Origin: JAODBJ01 sp963782465
GTDB taxonomy: Bacteria; Actinomycetota; Acidimicrobiia; IMCC26256; PALSA-610
Reading direction: 5' to 3'
NCBI GenBank assembly: GCA_963782465.1
Contig: CAWAJR010000005.1
Coordinates: forward strand, 744,001 to 808,000
Length of the DNA: 64,000 nucleotides
Part shown: positions 1 to 9,540 of the stretch, in pieces
How the letters are laid out: each line of letters starts with the position of its first letter
How positions within the stretch are numbered: the first letter of the stretch is position 1
Translations under genes and position numbers: made by a program
The notes under the pieces: generated by a model
Told to the model about the DNA's origin: nothing
Databases searched by the model: none
The model's input: only the letters and a program-made list of their open reading frames with translations

Positions 1-98
1 TCGTCGAAGAGCTGCTTCCACGCTCGTTGGTGGACGCGCGCGGTGTCGGTGACGACGCCGTCGAGGTCGAGAATGAGGGCCGCGTAACGGTCGTGCAT
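1..98 (-). CDS. HAD-superfamily hydrolase, N-terminal fragment (beta-phosphoglucomutase type)
   Basis: Only the first 32 codons lie in the window; the gene runs off the left edge. The translated start contains DLDGVVTDTA, the HAD motif I with the nucleophile and acid/base aspartates, followed by VHQRAWKQLFD, which fits the start of the cap of beta-phosphoglucomutase-like phosphatases. Known family members isomerise or dephosphorylate sugar phosphates, often beside a GH65 disaccharide phosphorylase. The ATG overlaps the stop of the upstream P-type ATPase by one base (TGATG), so the two are probably co-translated. The substrate cannot be told from this fragment. Confidence 0.75.
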   Translation of the reverse strand, partial: MHDRYAALILDLDGVVTDTARVHQRAWKQLFD

Positions 99-2685
99 CA
101 GGTCTGCGTCTCCCGCGTCGCCCGCGGTTTCGGCCAGGCGTGCGGGTGCAGCGGTTCGCGCAGCCGGGCCAGGAACCGCCGATGATGACCGGCGCCGAGG
201 TCGAGGTGCCGGTACGTGAGCAGCTTGAAGAAGTCGGCGACGAACATCCACGCGATCGCGTAGCCCCACACGAGGGCGATGGGGCCCCAGCCGATGTGCG
301 TGATCAAACCGAAGCCGTAGGCGGCGAGCAGCGTCGCGAGCACTTTGGTGATGATCGCGCTCCACAGCATCGCGGGGGCCGGGTAGGGCTTGCGGAGGAA
401 GAAACGGTCCGAGCGGGTGACGAACAACGTGAGGTGGCCGGCGACGGCGAGCTTGAGGAAGACGAGCGTCTGGATCTGCGCGTTGTCGAGGCGCAGCCAG
501 AGCCGGCCCGCGAGGAGCACCCCGAAACTGCCCACGACCCCGACCGCGCCCAGCACGGTCGAGACGGTCAGGACCCGAGGCATCTGCCATCGCACGGGCG
601 CGGGGTCCAACCACGTGTTGTCGACCGCGATGGTCATGATCGGCACGTCGTTCAACAGCGCGAGCAGGATGAGCATGATCGCCGTGATCGGGTAGAAGTT
701 GAACACGACCATCGTGATGACGACGAACAGCATGATCCGAATCGTCTCGGTGATGCGGTAGATCGCGTAGCTCGTCATGCGTTCGAAGATCCGGCGCGCC
801 TGTTCGACGGCTTGCACGACGACGCCGAGGCCCGGCGCGGTGAGCACAAGGTCCGCCGCGGCGCGTGCGGCGTCGGTGGCGCCGCTGACGGCGATCCCGA
901 CATCGGCCTGGCGCAGCGCGGGCGCGTCGTTCACACCGTCGCCGGTCATTGCGACCAGATGCCCACGGTGTTGGAGCGCGTCGACGATGGTGTACTTGTG
1001 CTCCGGGAAGACGCGTGCGAACCCGTCGACCGGTTCGAAGTCGCCGCCGATTCGCCGCAGTGTCGCGTCGTCGAGTTCTCCCGTCGGGATGTCGGTGGCA
1101 CCCCGGATGTTCGTACCGAGGCCGAGCTTCGCGGCGATCTCGCGAGCGATCGCGATGTCGTCACCGGTCACCATCTTGACCGCCACGCCATGCTGTTCGG
1201 CCCGCGCGATGGTGTCGGCGGCGTCTTCGCGCGGCGGGTCGAACAGTGGCAGGATGCCGCTGAACTGCCAGTTGCCGTCGCGACGACTCGCGACGCCGAG
1301 CGTCCGGTACCCGCGCGCCGCGAGATCGTCGACCGCGGTGTTCGCTCGTTGTGCGGTCGAGGCGTCGAGCTCGCACAGCGAAATGATGACCTGCGGTGCG
1401 CCCTTGGTCGCGGTGAGATCGGCACCGTCCGGGCCTTTGACCACTGCCGTCGCCCGCTTGCTGGTCGGGTCGAACGGCGTGAACGACTGCTCGCGGTAAC
1501 CGTCGAGCCCGGCGGCGGTCGCCAGGACCGCGTCGTCGATCGCGTCCCGGTTGTCGGCCCGGGCGGTGAGCGCGGCGATGCGAACGACCTCGGCCGCGTC
1601 GGCGGCCGCGAACACGATCGGTTCCCCGAGTGTCAGTTCGTTGCGCGTGAGCGTGCCGGTCTTGTCGGAGCAGAGCACGTCGACGCCGGCCATTTCCTCG
1701 ATGGCCTCCAGCCGCGTGACGATCGCTCCGAGGCGAGCGAGCGCGCGGGCGCCGATCGCCATCGTCACCGACAGCACCGCCGGCATCGCGACCGGGATCG
1801 CGGCAACGGTCAGGATCAGCGCGAACTGCACGAGTTCCAGCGCGGGGGTTCCCCGTGCAAGTTGTACGAGCACCAAGATCGCGATCAAGGCGAGGCTCAA
1901 CACGATGAGGTAGTCGCCGATCCGCAACACCGCGCGCTGGAAATGCGACGGCGCGCCGGCCTGCCCCACGAGCGCCGCGGTCCGACCGAAGAACGTGCCG
2001 AGCCCGGTCGCGTAGACGAGCGCGAGCATCTCGCCTTGCTTGGCGACCGAACCCGAGTACGCGACGTCGCCGGCGCGCTTCGCCACCGGCAGCGACTCAC
2101 CGGTCAACGCCGACTGGTCGACGTCGAGGTAGCCGTCGCCGAACAGTTTCACGTCGGCGGGCACGATGTCGCCGAGCCGGACGCGGATCACATCACCGGG
2201 TGCCAACTCGGATGCCTCGACCTGCCGCCACCGGCCGTCCCGCTGCACACGCGCACGCGGCGCGAGACCGCGCCTCAGCGCCGCCACCGCGTCGGCCGCC
2301 TGCCGCTCCTGCCAGAACCCGACCGCCGCGTTGAACACGAGCAGTGCCACGACGATCACGAGGTCGATCCAATGGCGAACCACAGCCGACAGCACGGCTG
2401 CGACCTCGATCATCCAGGGGATCGGCGCCAGAAGAAACCGAACAGCTGCGCCAGGGCCGAAACCCGCCGCTCGGGGATCTCATTGCGACCGAACTCCTGC
2501 AGCCGGCGCGTGGCCTCGGCATCGGTGAGCCCGCTCCGGCTCGACTGCAGTGCGTCGAAGACGACCTCCGGATCGCTGTGCTCGGCACGGTCCGGTTCGA
2601 TCGGCGAAGACCGACGCCCGTCTCCCCGGTGCGCCGCCGCCGGCGACGGGGGGTCCGCAACGAACCGGCGTACCGTTCGAGTCAC
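98..2685 (-). CDS. Plasma-membrane proton-efflux type (IIIA) P-type ATPase, frameshifted in this sequence
   Basis: The protein is a cation-pumping P-type ATPase. Visible motifs are TGES in the actuator domain, the phosphorylation site CSDKTGTLT, KGAP in the nucleotide-binding domain and the hinge GDGVNDAPALRQADVG, with hydrophobic helices either side. The match is best to bacterial and archaeal H+-ATPases. The N-terminal cation-ATPase domain (GLTDAEATRRLQEFGRNEIP) is in a different frame from the body: the expected FFW.PIPWMIEVAAVLS join is broken at about 2426, where one base, probably a G of a GGG run, is missing. Adding one base gives about 862 aa, normal for the family. GTG 2685 is chosen because GGAAGGGG lies 6 nt upstream. 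The break could be a sequencing error or a real mutation. Confidence 0.85.
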
Positions 2686-2845
2686 ATCGAACCCCTTCCA
2701 GCGAGTGCTTCCGGGTCCTTGTCGTATCGCGATGCGGAGCGTGAGCGCGGTCACCCGCCACGACCAGCGCCGCAACCGCAGCGACCGCGCCTTCCGGTCG
2801 CAGGCGCCGCCGTCCCGCAAGGCTCACGTCAGCATCTACCCCGCT

Positions 2846-4561
2846 TCACGAGGCGCAACCGTCGAGCCACGACCTCGCGGCGGCGACCGCGCGCTCGCTC
2901 GAGTCACCCAGCACGTTCCCGGCGGCAAACACCTCGATGTTCGTCGCCGACGAGACCAGGCCGACCCGCTCGATCTGCTCGAGCACGGAGGGCTCCACGC
3001 CGCTGAGATAGAGGCGGCTGCCGTGCTCGTCGAGCGCCGCCGCGTAGGCGACGACGACGCGGAAGAAGGTCGCGCCGAGCCCGGTGCGGCCTCGCAGCCG
3101 TAAGACAACTGCCGACCGTTCGGCGCCCGCAACTGCAGGCAGGCGGTCCTCCAACGTCCGCACCCCGGCGAAGAAGAGGCTCCCGTACACATCGAGGACC
3201 GTTATCTGACCGCGGTGCAGTTCCCGCGACGCCGGTCGCTGCTCGACCTTGCCGTCGGGTCGCCGCACGAGCTCCACGATCGAAAGGTCCATCGCGTCGC
3301 GGTTGAGTTGGAGGAGCGCCGACAGCGCGACGCCGAGCCCGACGGCGAGCTGGATCGACAAGAAGAGCGTGCCGACGAAGGTGGTCAGCATCGCGATGCG
3401 CGACGACCAACCGGTACGCCACACGGTTCGGATCTCGCCGAACTTGAGGGAACCGACCGCCGCGACGACCAGGATGGCCGCCAGCGTCGGCATCGCGACG
3501 CGTGACACGAGCCCGGAGAACGCGACGAGGATGACGAGCATCCAGACGCCGCGGAAGATGGACGCCGCGCGGGTTCGTGCGCCGGCACTGACGTTCAATG
3601 CGGTCTGGCCAACCGACCCGCCGACGGGTTGACCGGTGAACAACCCCGCCGCGATGTTCCCCGCGCCCTGTGCGACGAAATCGCGACCGACGTCGTTCGG
3701 CGGCCCGGAGGCATTCGGTACGTTCTCGCTGACGCCCGCGCCCTGGACGAGCACGATCGCGGCGACTGCCAGTGCACCCGTCACGACGCTCACCGAAAGC
3801 AGGTGCAGGCGAGGAAGTTGCGGCACCGGGAAACCCCCCGGAATGCTGCCCTGGTCACCGACCCGCGCGACGCTTTCCAGACCGCCGAAGCCGACGACGA
3901 GGCTCGGGATGGCGAGCGCGACGAGCGACGAGATCTGCCCGACGAAACCGCGCCGCGCCCGCAGCACGACGATAAGACCCATCGTCGCGGCGCCGGCGAG
4001 GACCGACGCGACATCGATGCGGCGCGCGTGCCGGACGACGTCGAGCGCGCGCGCGAGCGACGTCTCGCCGTGGCTCGCGACCCCGGTGAGATCGCCGAAC
4101 TGGGAGAGCAGGATGTTGGTCGCGATACCGGTGAGGAACCCGAGCATCACCGAGTAGGAGACGAAGCGCGTGTAGCGGCCCAGGTGCAGGAGACCCGCGG
4201 CGATCATCGCGACGCCGGCGAGGACCGTGAGGAGGAACAGGGCATCAGGACGGTCCTTCGGAGCGACCGTCGCCAATGCCGAACCCGCCGCCAACGCCGC
4301 CGCGCTGGTCGTCGTGATGACCATGAGCCGTGTGCTCTCGCAGAACCCGCCCGCGATCGGCCCGGCGAAACTCGCGAACAGGCCGTGCACCGGGCTCACG
4401 CCGGCCAGAACACTTGCCGCCATCCCGTCGGGCACGCTGCTGATCGCGCCGGGCACGCCCGCGACCGCGTCGCTCGCGACACGGTGGCGGTCGAGCTCGT
4501 TGTCTTTCACCCAACGGCGCGCCGCGGCGACGACCGAACGATCAACATCCACCCCACTCAC
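2846..4561 (-). CDS. SulP family anion transporter with C-terminal STAS domain
   Basis: This 571-aa inner-membrane protein begins with the SulP core (AGVPGAISSVPDGMAASVLAGVSPV) and has about ten to twelve hydrophobic segments, including the GQPVGGSVGQTALNVSAGARTR region typical of the family. A STAS domain fills roughly residues 440-560 (TVLDVYGSLFFAGVRTLEDRL). SulP proteins carry sulfate, bicarbonate or other anions, usually with H+ or Na+. It starts at GTG 4561. It lies between a proton-type P-ATPase and secreted proteins, and a second SulP gene is 1.6 kb upstream in the same orientation, so it may be driven by the proton gradient. The anion cannot be read from sequence alone. Confidence 0.88.
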   Translation of the reverse strand: MSGVDVDRSVVAAARRWVKDNELDRHRVASDAVAGVPGAISSVPDGMAASVLAGVSPVHGLFASFAGPIAGGFCESTRLMVITTTSAAALAAGSALATVAPKDRPDALFLLTVLAGVAMIAAGLLHLGRYTRFVSYSVMLGFLTGIATNILLSQFGDLTGVASHGETSLARALDVVRHARRIDVASVLAGAATMGLIVVLRARRGFVGQISSLVALAIPSLVVGFGGLESVARVGDQGSIPGGFPVPQLPRLHLLSVSVVTGALAVAAIVLVQGAGVSENVPNASGPPNDVGRDFVAQGAGNIAAGLFTGQPVGGSVGQTALNVSAGARTRAASIFRGVWMLVILVAFSGLVSRVAMPTLAAILVVAAVGSLKFGEIRTVWRTGWSSRIAMLTTFVGTLFLSIQLAVGLGVALSALLQLNRDAMDLSIVELVRRPDGKVEQRPASRELHRGQITVLDVYGSLFFAGVRTLEDRLPAVAGAERSAVVLRLRGRTGLGATFFRVVVAYAAALDEHGSRLYLSGVEPSVLEQIERVGLVSSATNIEVFAAGNVLGDSSERAVAAARSWLDGCAS

Positions 4562-4627
4562 ACTGGCCGCGGCACCCTGGTCGCGGCATCACCCCTGCCA
4601 GGTGACGTTGGCTCACCCCCGGGACTG

Positions 4628-6019
4628 CTAGATCCCGGGTGGCGATCCGTCGTTGTCCAGGATCGTGCCCGTCCCGACCGCGCTACCGATGACCGCGCCG
4701 GTCGCGCCTGTCAGTTGCACCTGGAACTGCTCGTCGTATTCCGGGGTCGTGTCGCCGTAGGTCGTGACCGAGATCAACGCTGTCGTCTTCCCGGCCTTGA
4801 TCGTCTTCGTCTTGCCGGTCAGGGCCTTGTAGTCGTCGGGCGCGGTCGCGCTCACGTCGGCGGTCGAGTACTGCACCACGACCGGCGTCGCCTGTGGCTC
4901 CGACAGCGTGACCGTAAAGGTCGCCTTCTGCGTCTTCGTGTCGCCCTCGTTGACGGTGACGTCACCGATCGACACCGTGCCCCCGCCGTCGGCGGGCCGG
5001 ATCGTCACGGTGCCGACCGGTCGGATAATCGCAACTGCCGGACCGGTGGCTTCGAGCGCCTCGACGAAGAAGTCGTTCGTCGCCTCATCGGTTGGGCCGC
5101 CGTAGATCGGGATCGTGACTTGCGCGGTGTTCTTGCCCGCTTTGATCATTTTCGTCTTGTTGGTCAGGGCCTTGTAATCGGTGGGCGCGGTTGCGGTGTC
5201 GTCGAGGGTCGAATAGTGAATCGTGAGGTCCGAGCTCTCGGCGTGATCCAACGTGAAGGTCACCTTCGCTTGCGTCTTGCCGCCGCTGGGTTCGGTCACA
5301 ACCACATCGCCCACGCGTAGCGCATTCGGTTCGAGCCCCTCGACCTGGCCGGCGTCGAGCGCGTCATCCCACACGCGGATGCGCGCGACCTTGCCGGCCG
5401 ACACCTCATCCGGTACCACCGTGTCGTCGCGGAAGAACCGCAACAGCCCCGATGCGTCGATCACGCCGTCTTCACTGGCGGAATCGTCGAAGGTCCATTG
5501 CAACACACCGTCGACGTAACCCCGCACCATGCCGACCGAATCGCGAGTCAGCACGATACGCGCGTAGGTGCCCGGGGAGATCGGGTTCGTACCACCCGAA
5601 GCCCACGGATAGAAGTCGAGCTGACCGTTGAGCGTGTACAGACCGTTGTCGCTCGTCGAATCCTTGAAGTCGACGATCCGCGTGTAGCCGCTTTGCTGAT
5701 CGAAACTCGCGAGGACCTCGATCGTGTACGTACCGTTCGGCATGACGCCCGCGGTCGGCGACAGGTCCACGCCATCACCCGCGGCGAACTGGAGCACCGG
5801 CTGCGCCGTGCCCTCGACCGAGTCGTTCACGAAGCTGTTCGGTCCGCCCGCGTCGACGAGCGCCGGGGCGCCGCCGACACTGCTCGACCGGCTGTTGTTG
5901 AACTGATAATCGGCGACCAACGTGGCGCTCGCCGCGGCGGGTACCGCTGCGACCAGAACACCACCCATGACGACCGACGCCGCTGCGACGGCGCGCGCGA
6001 GCCGAGCCTCGAACCCCAT
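4628..6019 (-). CDS. Secreted LamG-like / double Calx-beta protein
   Basis: A 463-aa exported protein. Residues 1-30 form a signal peptide (RAVAAASVVMGGVLVAAVPAAASA region). Residues about 35-240 look like a LamG/concanavalin jelly roll (TYTIEVLASFDQQSGYTRIVDF, GYVDGVLQWTF, RIRVWDDALDAGQVEGL). Two Calx-beta repeats follow, each with a shared DYKALT.KTK.IKAG core, at about 300-320 and 405-425. Calx-beta domains bind calcium in known cases; LamG folds often bind glycans. ATG 6019 is chosen because it starts the signal peptide and has GGGGAGGG just upstream. A CCCGGGA/TCCCGGG hairpin overlaps the stop codon (about 4615-4640) and may terminate transcription. No enzymatic motif is seen; an adhesion role is only a guess. 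Confidence 0.75.
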   Translation of the reverse strand: MGFEARLARAVAAASVVMGGVLVAAVPAAASATLVADYQFNNSRSSSVGGAPALVDAGGPNSFVNDSVEGTAQPVLQFAAGDGVDLSPTAGVMPNGTYTIEVLASFDQQSGYTRIVDFKDSTSDNGLYTLNGQLDFYPWASGGTNPISPGTYARIVLTRDSVGMVRGYVDGVLQWTFDDSASEDGVIDASGLLRFFRDDTVVPDEVSAGKVARIRVWDDALDAGQVEGLEPNALRVGDVVVTEPSGGKTQAKVTFTLDHAESSDLTIHYSTLDDTATAPTDYKALTNKTKMIKAGKNTAQVTIPIYGGPTDEATNDFFVEALEATGPAVAIIRPVGTVTIRPADGGGTVSIGDVTVNEGDTKTQKATFTVTLSEPQATPVVVQYSTADVSATAPDDYKALTGKTKTIKAGKTTALISVTTYGDTTPEYDEQFQVQLTGATGAVIGSAVGTGTILDNDGSPPGI

Positions 6020-6181
6020 GATCCCTCCCCGTTCGTCCCACCCCAGCGGGAACGCCGCGAGTCTCACAGCCCGAGGTCGACAGGGCAACGGCCGCGAACC
6101 TTGATCAGACGACCTGCCCGTCGGCGACGCGGCCGATGCGACTGAGTACGACCGAGCGTGACGTGCCGCCATCGAGCGCGG

Positions 6182-7906
6182 TCAGGGCGACGGCAGTTCG
6201 GTTGCCTCCTCGAGGCGGTCGTACAAGCGGCCGGCGAACCGGCCGGCCAGCCCGGAACGTTCCATCTGCGCGCGCGCTCGGCGATGAACACGCGCGAGCC
6301 GGACTTCGATGTGCCGGTCCTTGAGGTTGTCGTCGAGATCGGTCAGCGTCTCGGCACCGGTCGCGTCGAGGTCCGACCACATCTCCGCGTCGATGACGAA
6401 CCAAGCTGCGCCCGGGTGCTCGTCGAGCAGCGCGCCCGCGGCTTGCCGGAGCCGCTCGGCATTCGCGTAGACGAGGGGCGCTTCGAAGCGCAGCACGGCG
6501 ACACGACGCGCAGGTGGCGCGGTGTCGCCGTCGACCCGGCGGAACACACCGTCGTCGCCGCGGCTCAGTTCGACGACGTCGGGAAAGCTCGCGCGGTGCA
6601 CGAGGAACGCGAGCGACACCGCGACCCCGACGATCATCGCCGGCAGCGTCTCCCAAACCAAGACCAGCGCGAATGTCGCGAACGCGGCGATGAAGTCGAG
6701 CCGGTTCACTCGCCACAGCCGGACCAGCGACCTCGGGTTCGCGGCGCGCAGCACGGCGACGATCACGACGGACGCCAGCACCGGCTCGGGCAGCTTCTCG
6801 AACACGGGCGCGAGGAACAACAAGGTCGCGAGCACGATTGCGGCGGCGACCAGGTTCGCCATCTGCGTCCGCGCGCCCGCGCCCTGCGACGCGGCCGACT
6901 TCGAGAGGCTCCCGCTCACGGGCAGGCCGCCGGCGAACCCGGCGGCGACGTTCGCGAACCCGGCACCGAGCAGTTCCTGGTCGGCGTCGACGGTTTCGCC
7001 GGTCTTCGCCGACACGGCCGACGCGGCGGCGTACCCCTCCGAGAAACCGACGAGCAACAGCGCGGTCGCCGCGCCGAAGAGCTCGAGCCAGCGCGTCCCG
7101 GAGATATCGGGGACGCCGAACGCCGGCAACCCGCGCGGGATATGGCCGACGATCGCGACGCCGTGGTCGTCGAGATGGAACACGACCACGAGTGCGATCG
7201 CGCCGGCGACGACCACGACCGCGGCCGGCAGGCGCGGCACGAGCCGCTCGAGCAGAAGCAACAACGCGACCGATCCGAACCCGATCGCTGCCGTCGTCCC
7301 CTGCCAGTCGCCGATCGAACGCAGCACGTCGACGAACTTCGCGACCGCCGACGAGCCGCTCACCTCGACGCCGACGAGACCGCCGAGCTGCCCGACGATG
7401 ATCGAGATCGAGAGCCCGGCCACGAACGCTTCGAGCACGGGTCGCGAGATGAAGTTCACGATCCAGCCCAGCCGGAGCGCTCCCGCGCCGATGAGGATGA
7501 CGCCGGTCGTGATCGCCAGTGCGGCGGTCAGCGCGACAGGATCGACACTGCCCCGGAACTCCGCGACCACCGAGGCCGACAGGGCCGCGACAGCCGAGGC
7601 CGGGCCGACCACGAGCACCGACGTTCCTCCGGTGATCGCGTACGCGACCGCGGCGGCGAACGCCGCGTACAACCCGACCTCCGTTGGGACGCGGGCCACA
7701 CCCGCGTACCCCATCGACTCGGGCACGAGCAGCGCGGCGAGCGCGATCCCCGCGACGAGGTCGAGCCCGAAGTCCTTTCGCCACCCGTACTGCGGCAGCC
7801 ACCCGACGACCGGCAACGACGAGCGCAACGAGCGCGGGGGCGCAGCGGTGAGGCCGGGCCCCGACCGGTCAGGATCCGTCGCGGAGCCCCCGTCGACCTC
7901 GGCCAC
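6182..7906 (-). CDS. SulP family anion transporter, translationally coupled to the sulfatase
   Basis: A 574-aa membrane protein with the SulP signature near the start (AGIALAALLVPESMGYAGVARVP), the GLPVSGSLSKSAASQGAGARTQ region and a C-terminal STAS domain from about residue 440 (VAVLRFEAPLVYANAERLRQ, then VIDAEMWSDLDATGAETL). The start is GTG 7906, which shares its first base with the last base of the sulfatase stop codon (TAGTG), so translation is very probably coupled. An open frame continues upstream to 8044 but overlaps the sulfatase. Close pairing with a sulfatase suggests sulfate as the anion, though bicarbonate cannot be excluded. It is more typical of the family than the SulP at 2846. 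Confidence 0.88.
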   Translation of the reverse strand: MAEVDGGSATDPDRSGPGLTAAPPRSLRSSLPVVGWLPQYGWRKDFGLDLVAGIALAALLVPESMGYAGVARVPTEVGLYAAFAAAVAYAITGGTSVLVVGPASAVAALSASVVAEFRGSVDPVALTAALAITTGVILIGAGALRLGWIVNFISRPVLEAFVAGLSISIIVGQLGGLVGVEVSGSSAVAKFVDVLRSIGDWQGTTAAIGFGSVALLLLLERLVPRLPAAVVVVAGAIALVVVFHLDDHGVAIVGHIPRGLPAFGVPDISGTRWLELFGAATALLLVGFSEGYAAASAVSAKTGETVDADQELLGAGFANVAAGFAGGLPVSGSLSKSAASQGAGARTQMANLVAAAIVLATLLFLAPVFEKLPEPVLASVVIVAVLRAANPRSLVRLWRVNRLDFIAAFATFALVLVWETLPAMIVGVAVSLAFLVHRASFPDVVELSRGDDGVFRRVDGDTAPPARRVAVLRFEAPLVYANAERLRQAAGALLDEHPGAAWFVIDAEMWSDLDATGAETLTDLDDNLKDRHIEVRLARVHRRARAQMERSGLAGRFAGRLYDRLEEATELPSP

Positions 7907-9396
7907 TAACTGCTCGGCATGCCGGACTGCAACTTCTCCATGACTTTGTTGATGGTGAAGCTCGCCGGCGTCTGGGAGGGCGGGAACTCGACCAGGCTCT
8001 GGATCATCTCGCCGACGTACGCCTGGATCGGGACGAGTACCCACGCGTGGTCGAGGAGCCAGTCGTAGTAGGTGTTCGACGTGATGTCGGCGCGTTCGTA
8101 GGGGTCGGTGCGCAGGTTGAAGATCTTCGGGACGCGCAGCTCCGTGTACGGCTCGGCCCAGATTTGCAGGGTCCCCGTCGCGCGCTGTTCGAGGAACACG
8201 ATCTTCCAGTTGTCGAACCGAACCGCGGTGAGGTCGCCGTCGTCGGAGACGTAGAAGAAGTGTTGGCGCGGGCTCGTCGCGGATTCACCCGTGAGGTACG
8301 CGCGCATGTCGTAGCCGTCGAGGTGCACGCGGTAGTCGTGGCCGTCGAGGGTCGTCCCCGCCCGTAACCGATGAGCGACGTCGGCGTCGCCGGCGACGGC
8401 CAGCAGCGTGACGAACCAGTCGGCGTGGCTCATGATCCCGTTGCACACCGTGCCCGCCGGGAAGTGGCCCGGCCAGCGCACCAGGCTGGGGACGCGGAAC
8501 GCGCCCTCCCAGTTCGAGTTCTTCTCGCTGCGGAACGGGGTCATCCCCGCGTCCGGCCACGAGTTCATGTGGGGCCCGTTGTCGGTGGAGTAAAGGACGA
8601 CCGTGTCGTCGGCGATGCCGAGGTCGTCGAGGATGCCGAGCAGCGCGCCGACGTGATGGTCGTGGTCGACCATCACGTCGTGGTACTCCGACTGCCAGCG
8701 ACCGGCCTGGCCGCGGTGCGCGTCGAGGACGTGGGTGCGGAAGTGCATGTGCGTCGTGTTGAACCACACGAAGAAGGGCTTGTTGCTCTCGGTGGCATTC
8801 CGGATGAACCGTTCGGCCGCGGTCGCGAACTCGTCATCGACGGTTTCCATCCGCTTCCTGTTCAGCGGGCCCGTATCTTCGATCGGGCCGTCGGCGTACG
8901 AGTGGATCACGCCGCGAGGGCCGTACCGCTTGCGGAAGTTCGGGAAGTCTTCGGGCGACGGGTAGTCGGGTTGCTCCGGTTCCTCCTCCGCGTTGAGGTG
9001 GTAGAGGTTGCCGAAGAACTCGTCGAACCCGTGGGCCGTCGGAAGATGCTCGTCACGGTCGCCGAGGTGGTTCTTGCCGAACTGCCCGGTCACGTAACCC
9101 TGGTCTTTGAGCGCCCGAGCGATCGTCGGGTTCTCCTGTTGCATGCCGATGGCGGCGCCGGGCATCCCGACCTTGGTCAGCCCGGTCCGGTACGGGTTCT
9201 GACCGAGGATGAACGCAGCCCGGCCCGCCGTGCAGCTCTGCTCGCCGTAGTAGTCGGTGAAGCGGATGCCTTCGGCTGCGATGCGATCGATATTGGGGGT
9301 GCGGTAACCCATCAAGCCGTCCGAGTAGCAGGACAGGTTCGTGATCCCGATGTCGTCACCCCAGATGACGAGGATGTTCGGCTTGCCGTCGGGCAC
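7906..9396 (-). CDS. Arylsulfatase-type sulfatase
   Basis: A 496-aa member of the alkaline-phosphatase-like sulfatase family, which hydrolyses sulfate esters. The metal-binding start NILVIWGDDIG, the formylglycine site CTAGR at residues 55-59 (C-x-A-x-R), GKNHLGDRDEHLPTAHGFDEF and the STDNGPH motif are all present. The catalytic cysteine needs conversion by a formylglycine-generating enzyme, which is not in this window. No signal peptide is apparent, so it may act in the cytoplasm or use another route. GTG 9396 has a strong GGAGGTGA upstream. The stop overlaps the start of a SulP transporter, implying that released sulfate and anion transport are handled together. Confidence 0.9.
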   Translation of the reverse strand: MPDGKPNILVIWGDDIGITNLSCYSDGLMGYRTPNIDRIAAEGIRFTDYYGEQSCTAGRAAFILGQNPYRTGLTKVGMPGAAIGMQQENPTIARALKDQGYVTGQFGKNHLGDRDEHLPTAHGFDEFFGNLYHLNAEEEPEQPDYPSPEDFPNFRKRYGPRGVIHSYADGPIEDTGPLNRKRMETVDDEFATAAERFIRNATESNKPFFVWFNTTHMHFRTHVLDAHRGQAGRWQSEYHDVMVDHDHHVGALLGILDDLGIADDTVVLYSTDNGPHMNSWPDAGMTPFRSEKNSNWEGAFRVPSLVRWPGHFPAGTVCNGIMSHADWFVTLLAVAGDADVAHRLRAGTTLDGHDYRVHLDGYDMRAYLTGESATSPRQHFFYVSDDGDLTAVRFDNWKIVFLEQRATGTLQIWAEPYTELRVPKIFNLRTDPYERADITSNTYYDWLLDHAWVLVPIQAYVGEMIQSLVEFPPSQTPASFTINKVMEKLQSGMPSS

Positions 9397-9540
9397 CGGT
9401 CACCTCCAGCTTCGAACGCGTGCGTTCCCGAGACCGTAAAAAGCCACGCCTCCGGCCGCATCACCCGTTTGACGTGATTGCCCGCTCGCCGCGCGCAGGT
9501 ATGCGCAACGCTTTCCCTCCCGGCCCCCGAACGGGGAAAA

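Noticed and set aside
140..3103. 987-codon open frame on the plus strand
   Set aside because: It is antisense to the P-ATPase and SulP genes, has Arg/Asp/Glu/His-rich composition typical of shadow frames in G+C-rich DNA, and shows no domain.
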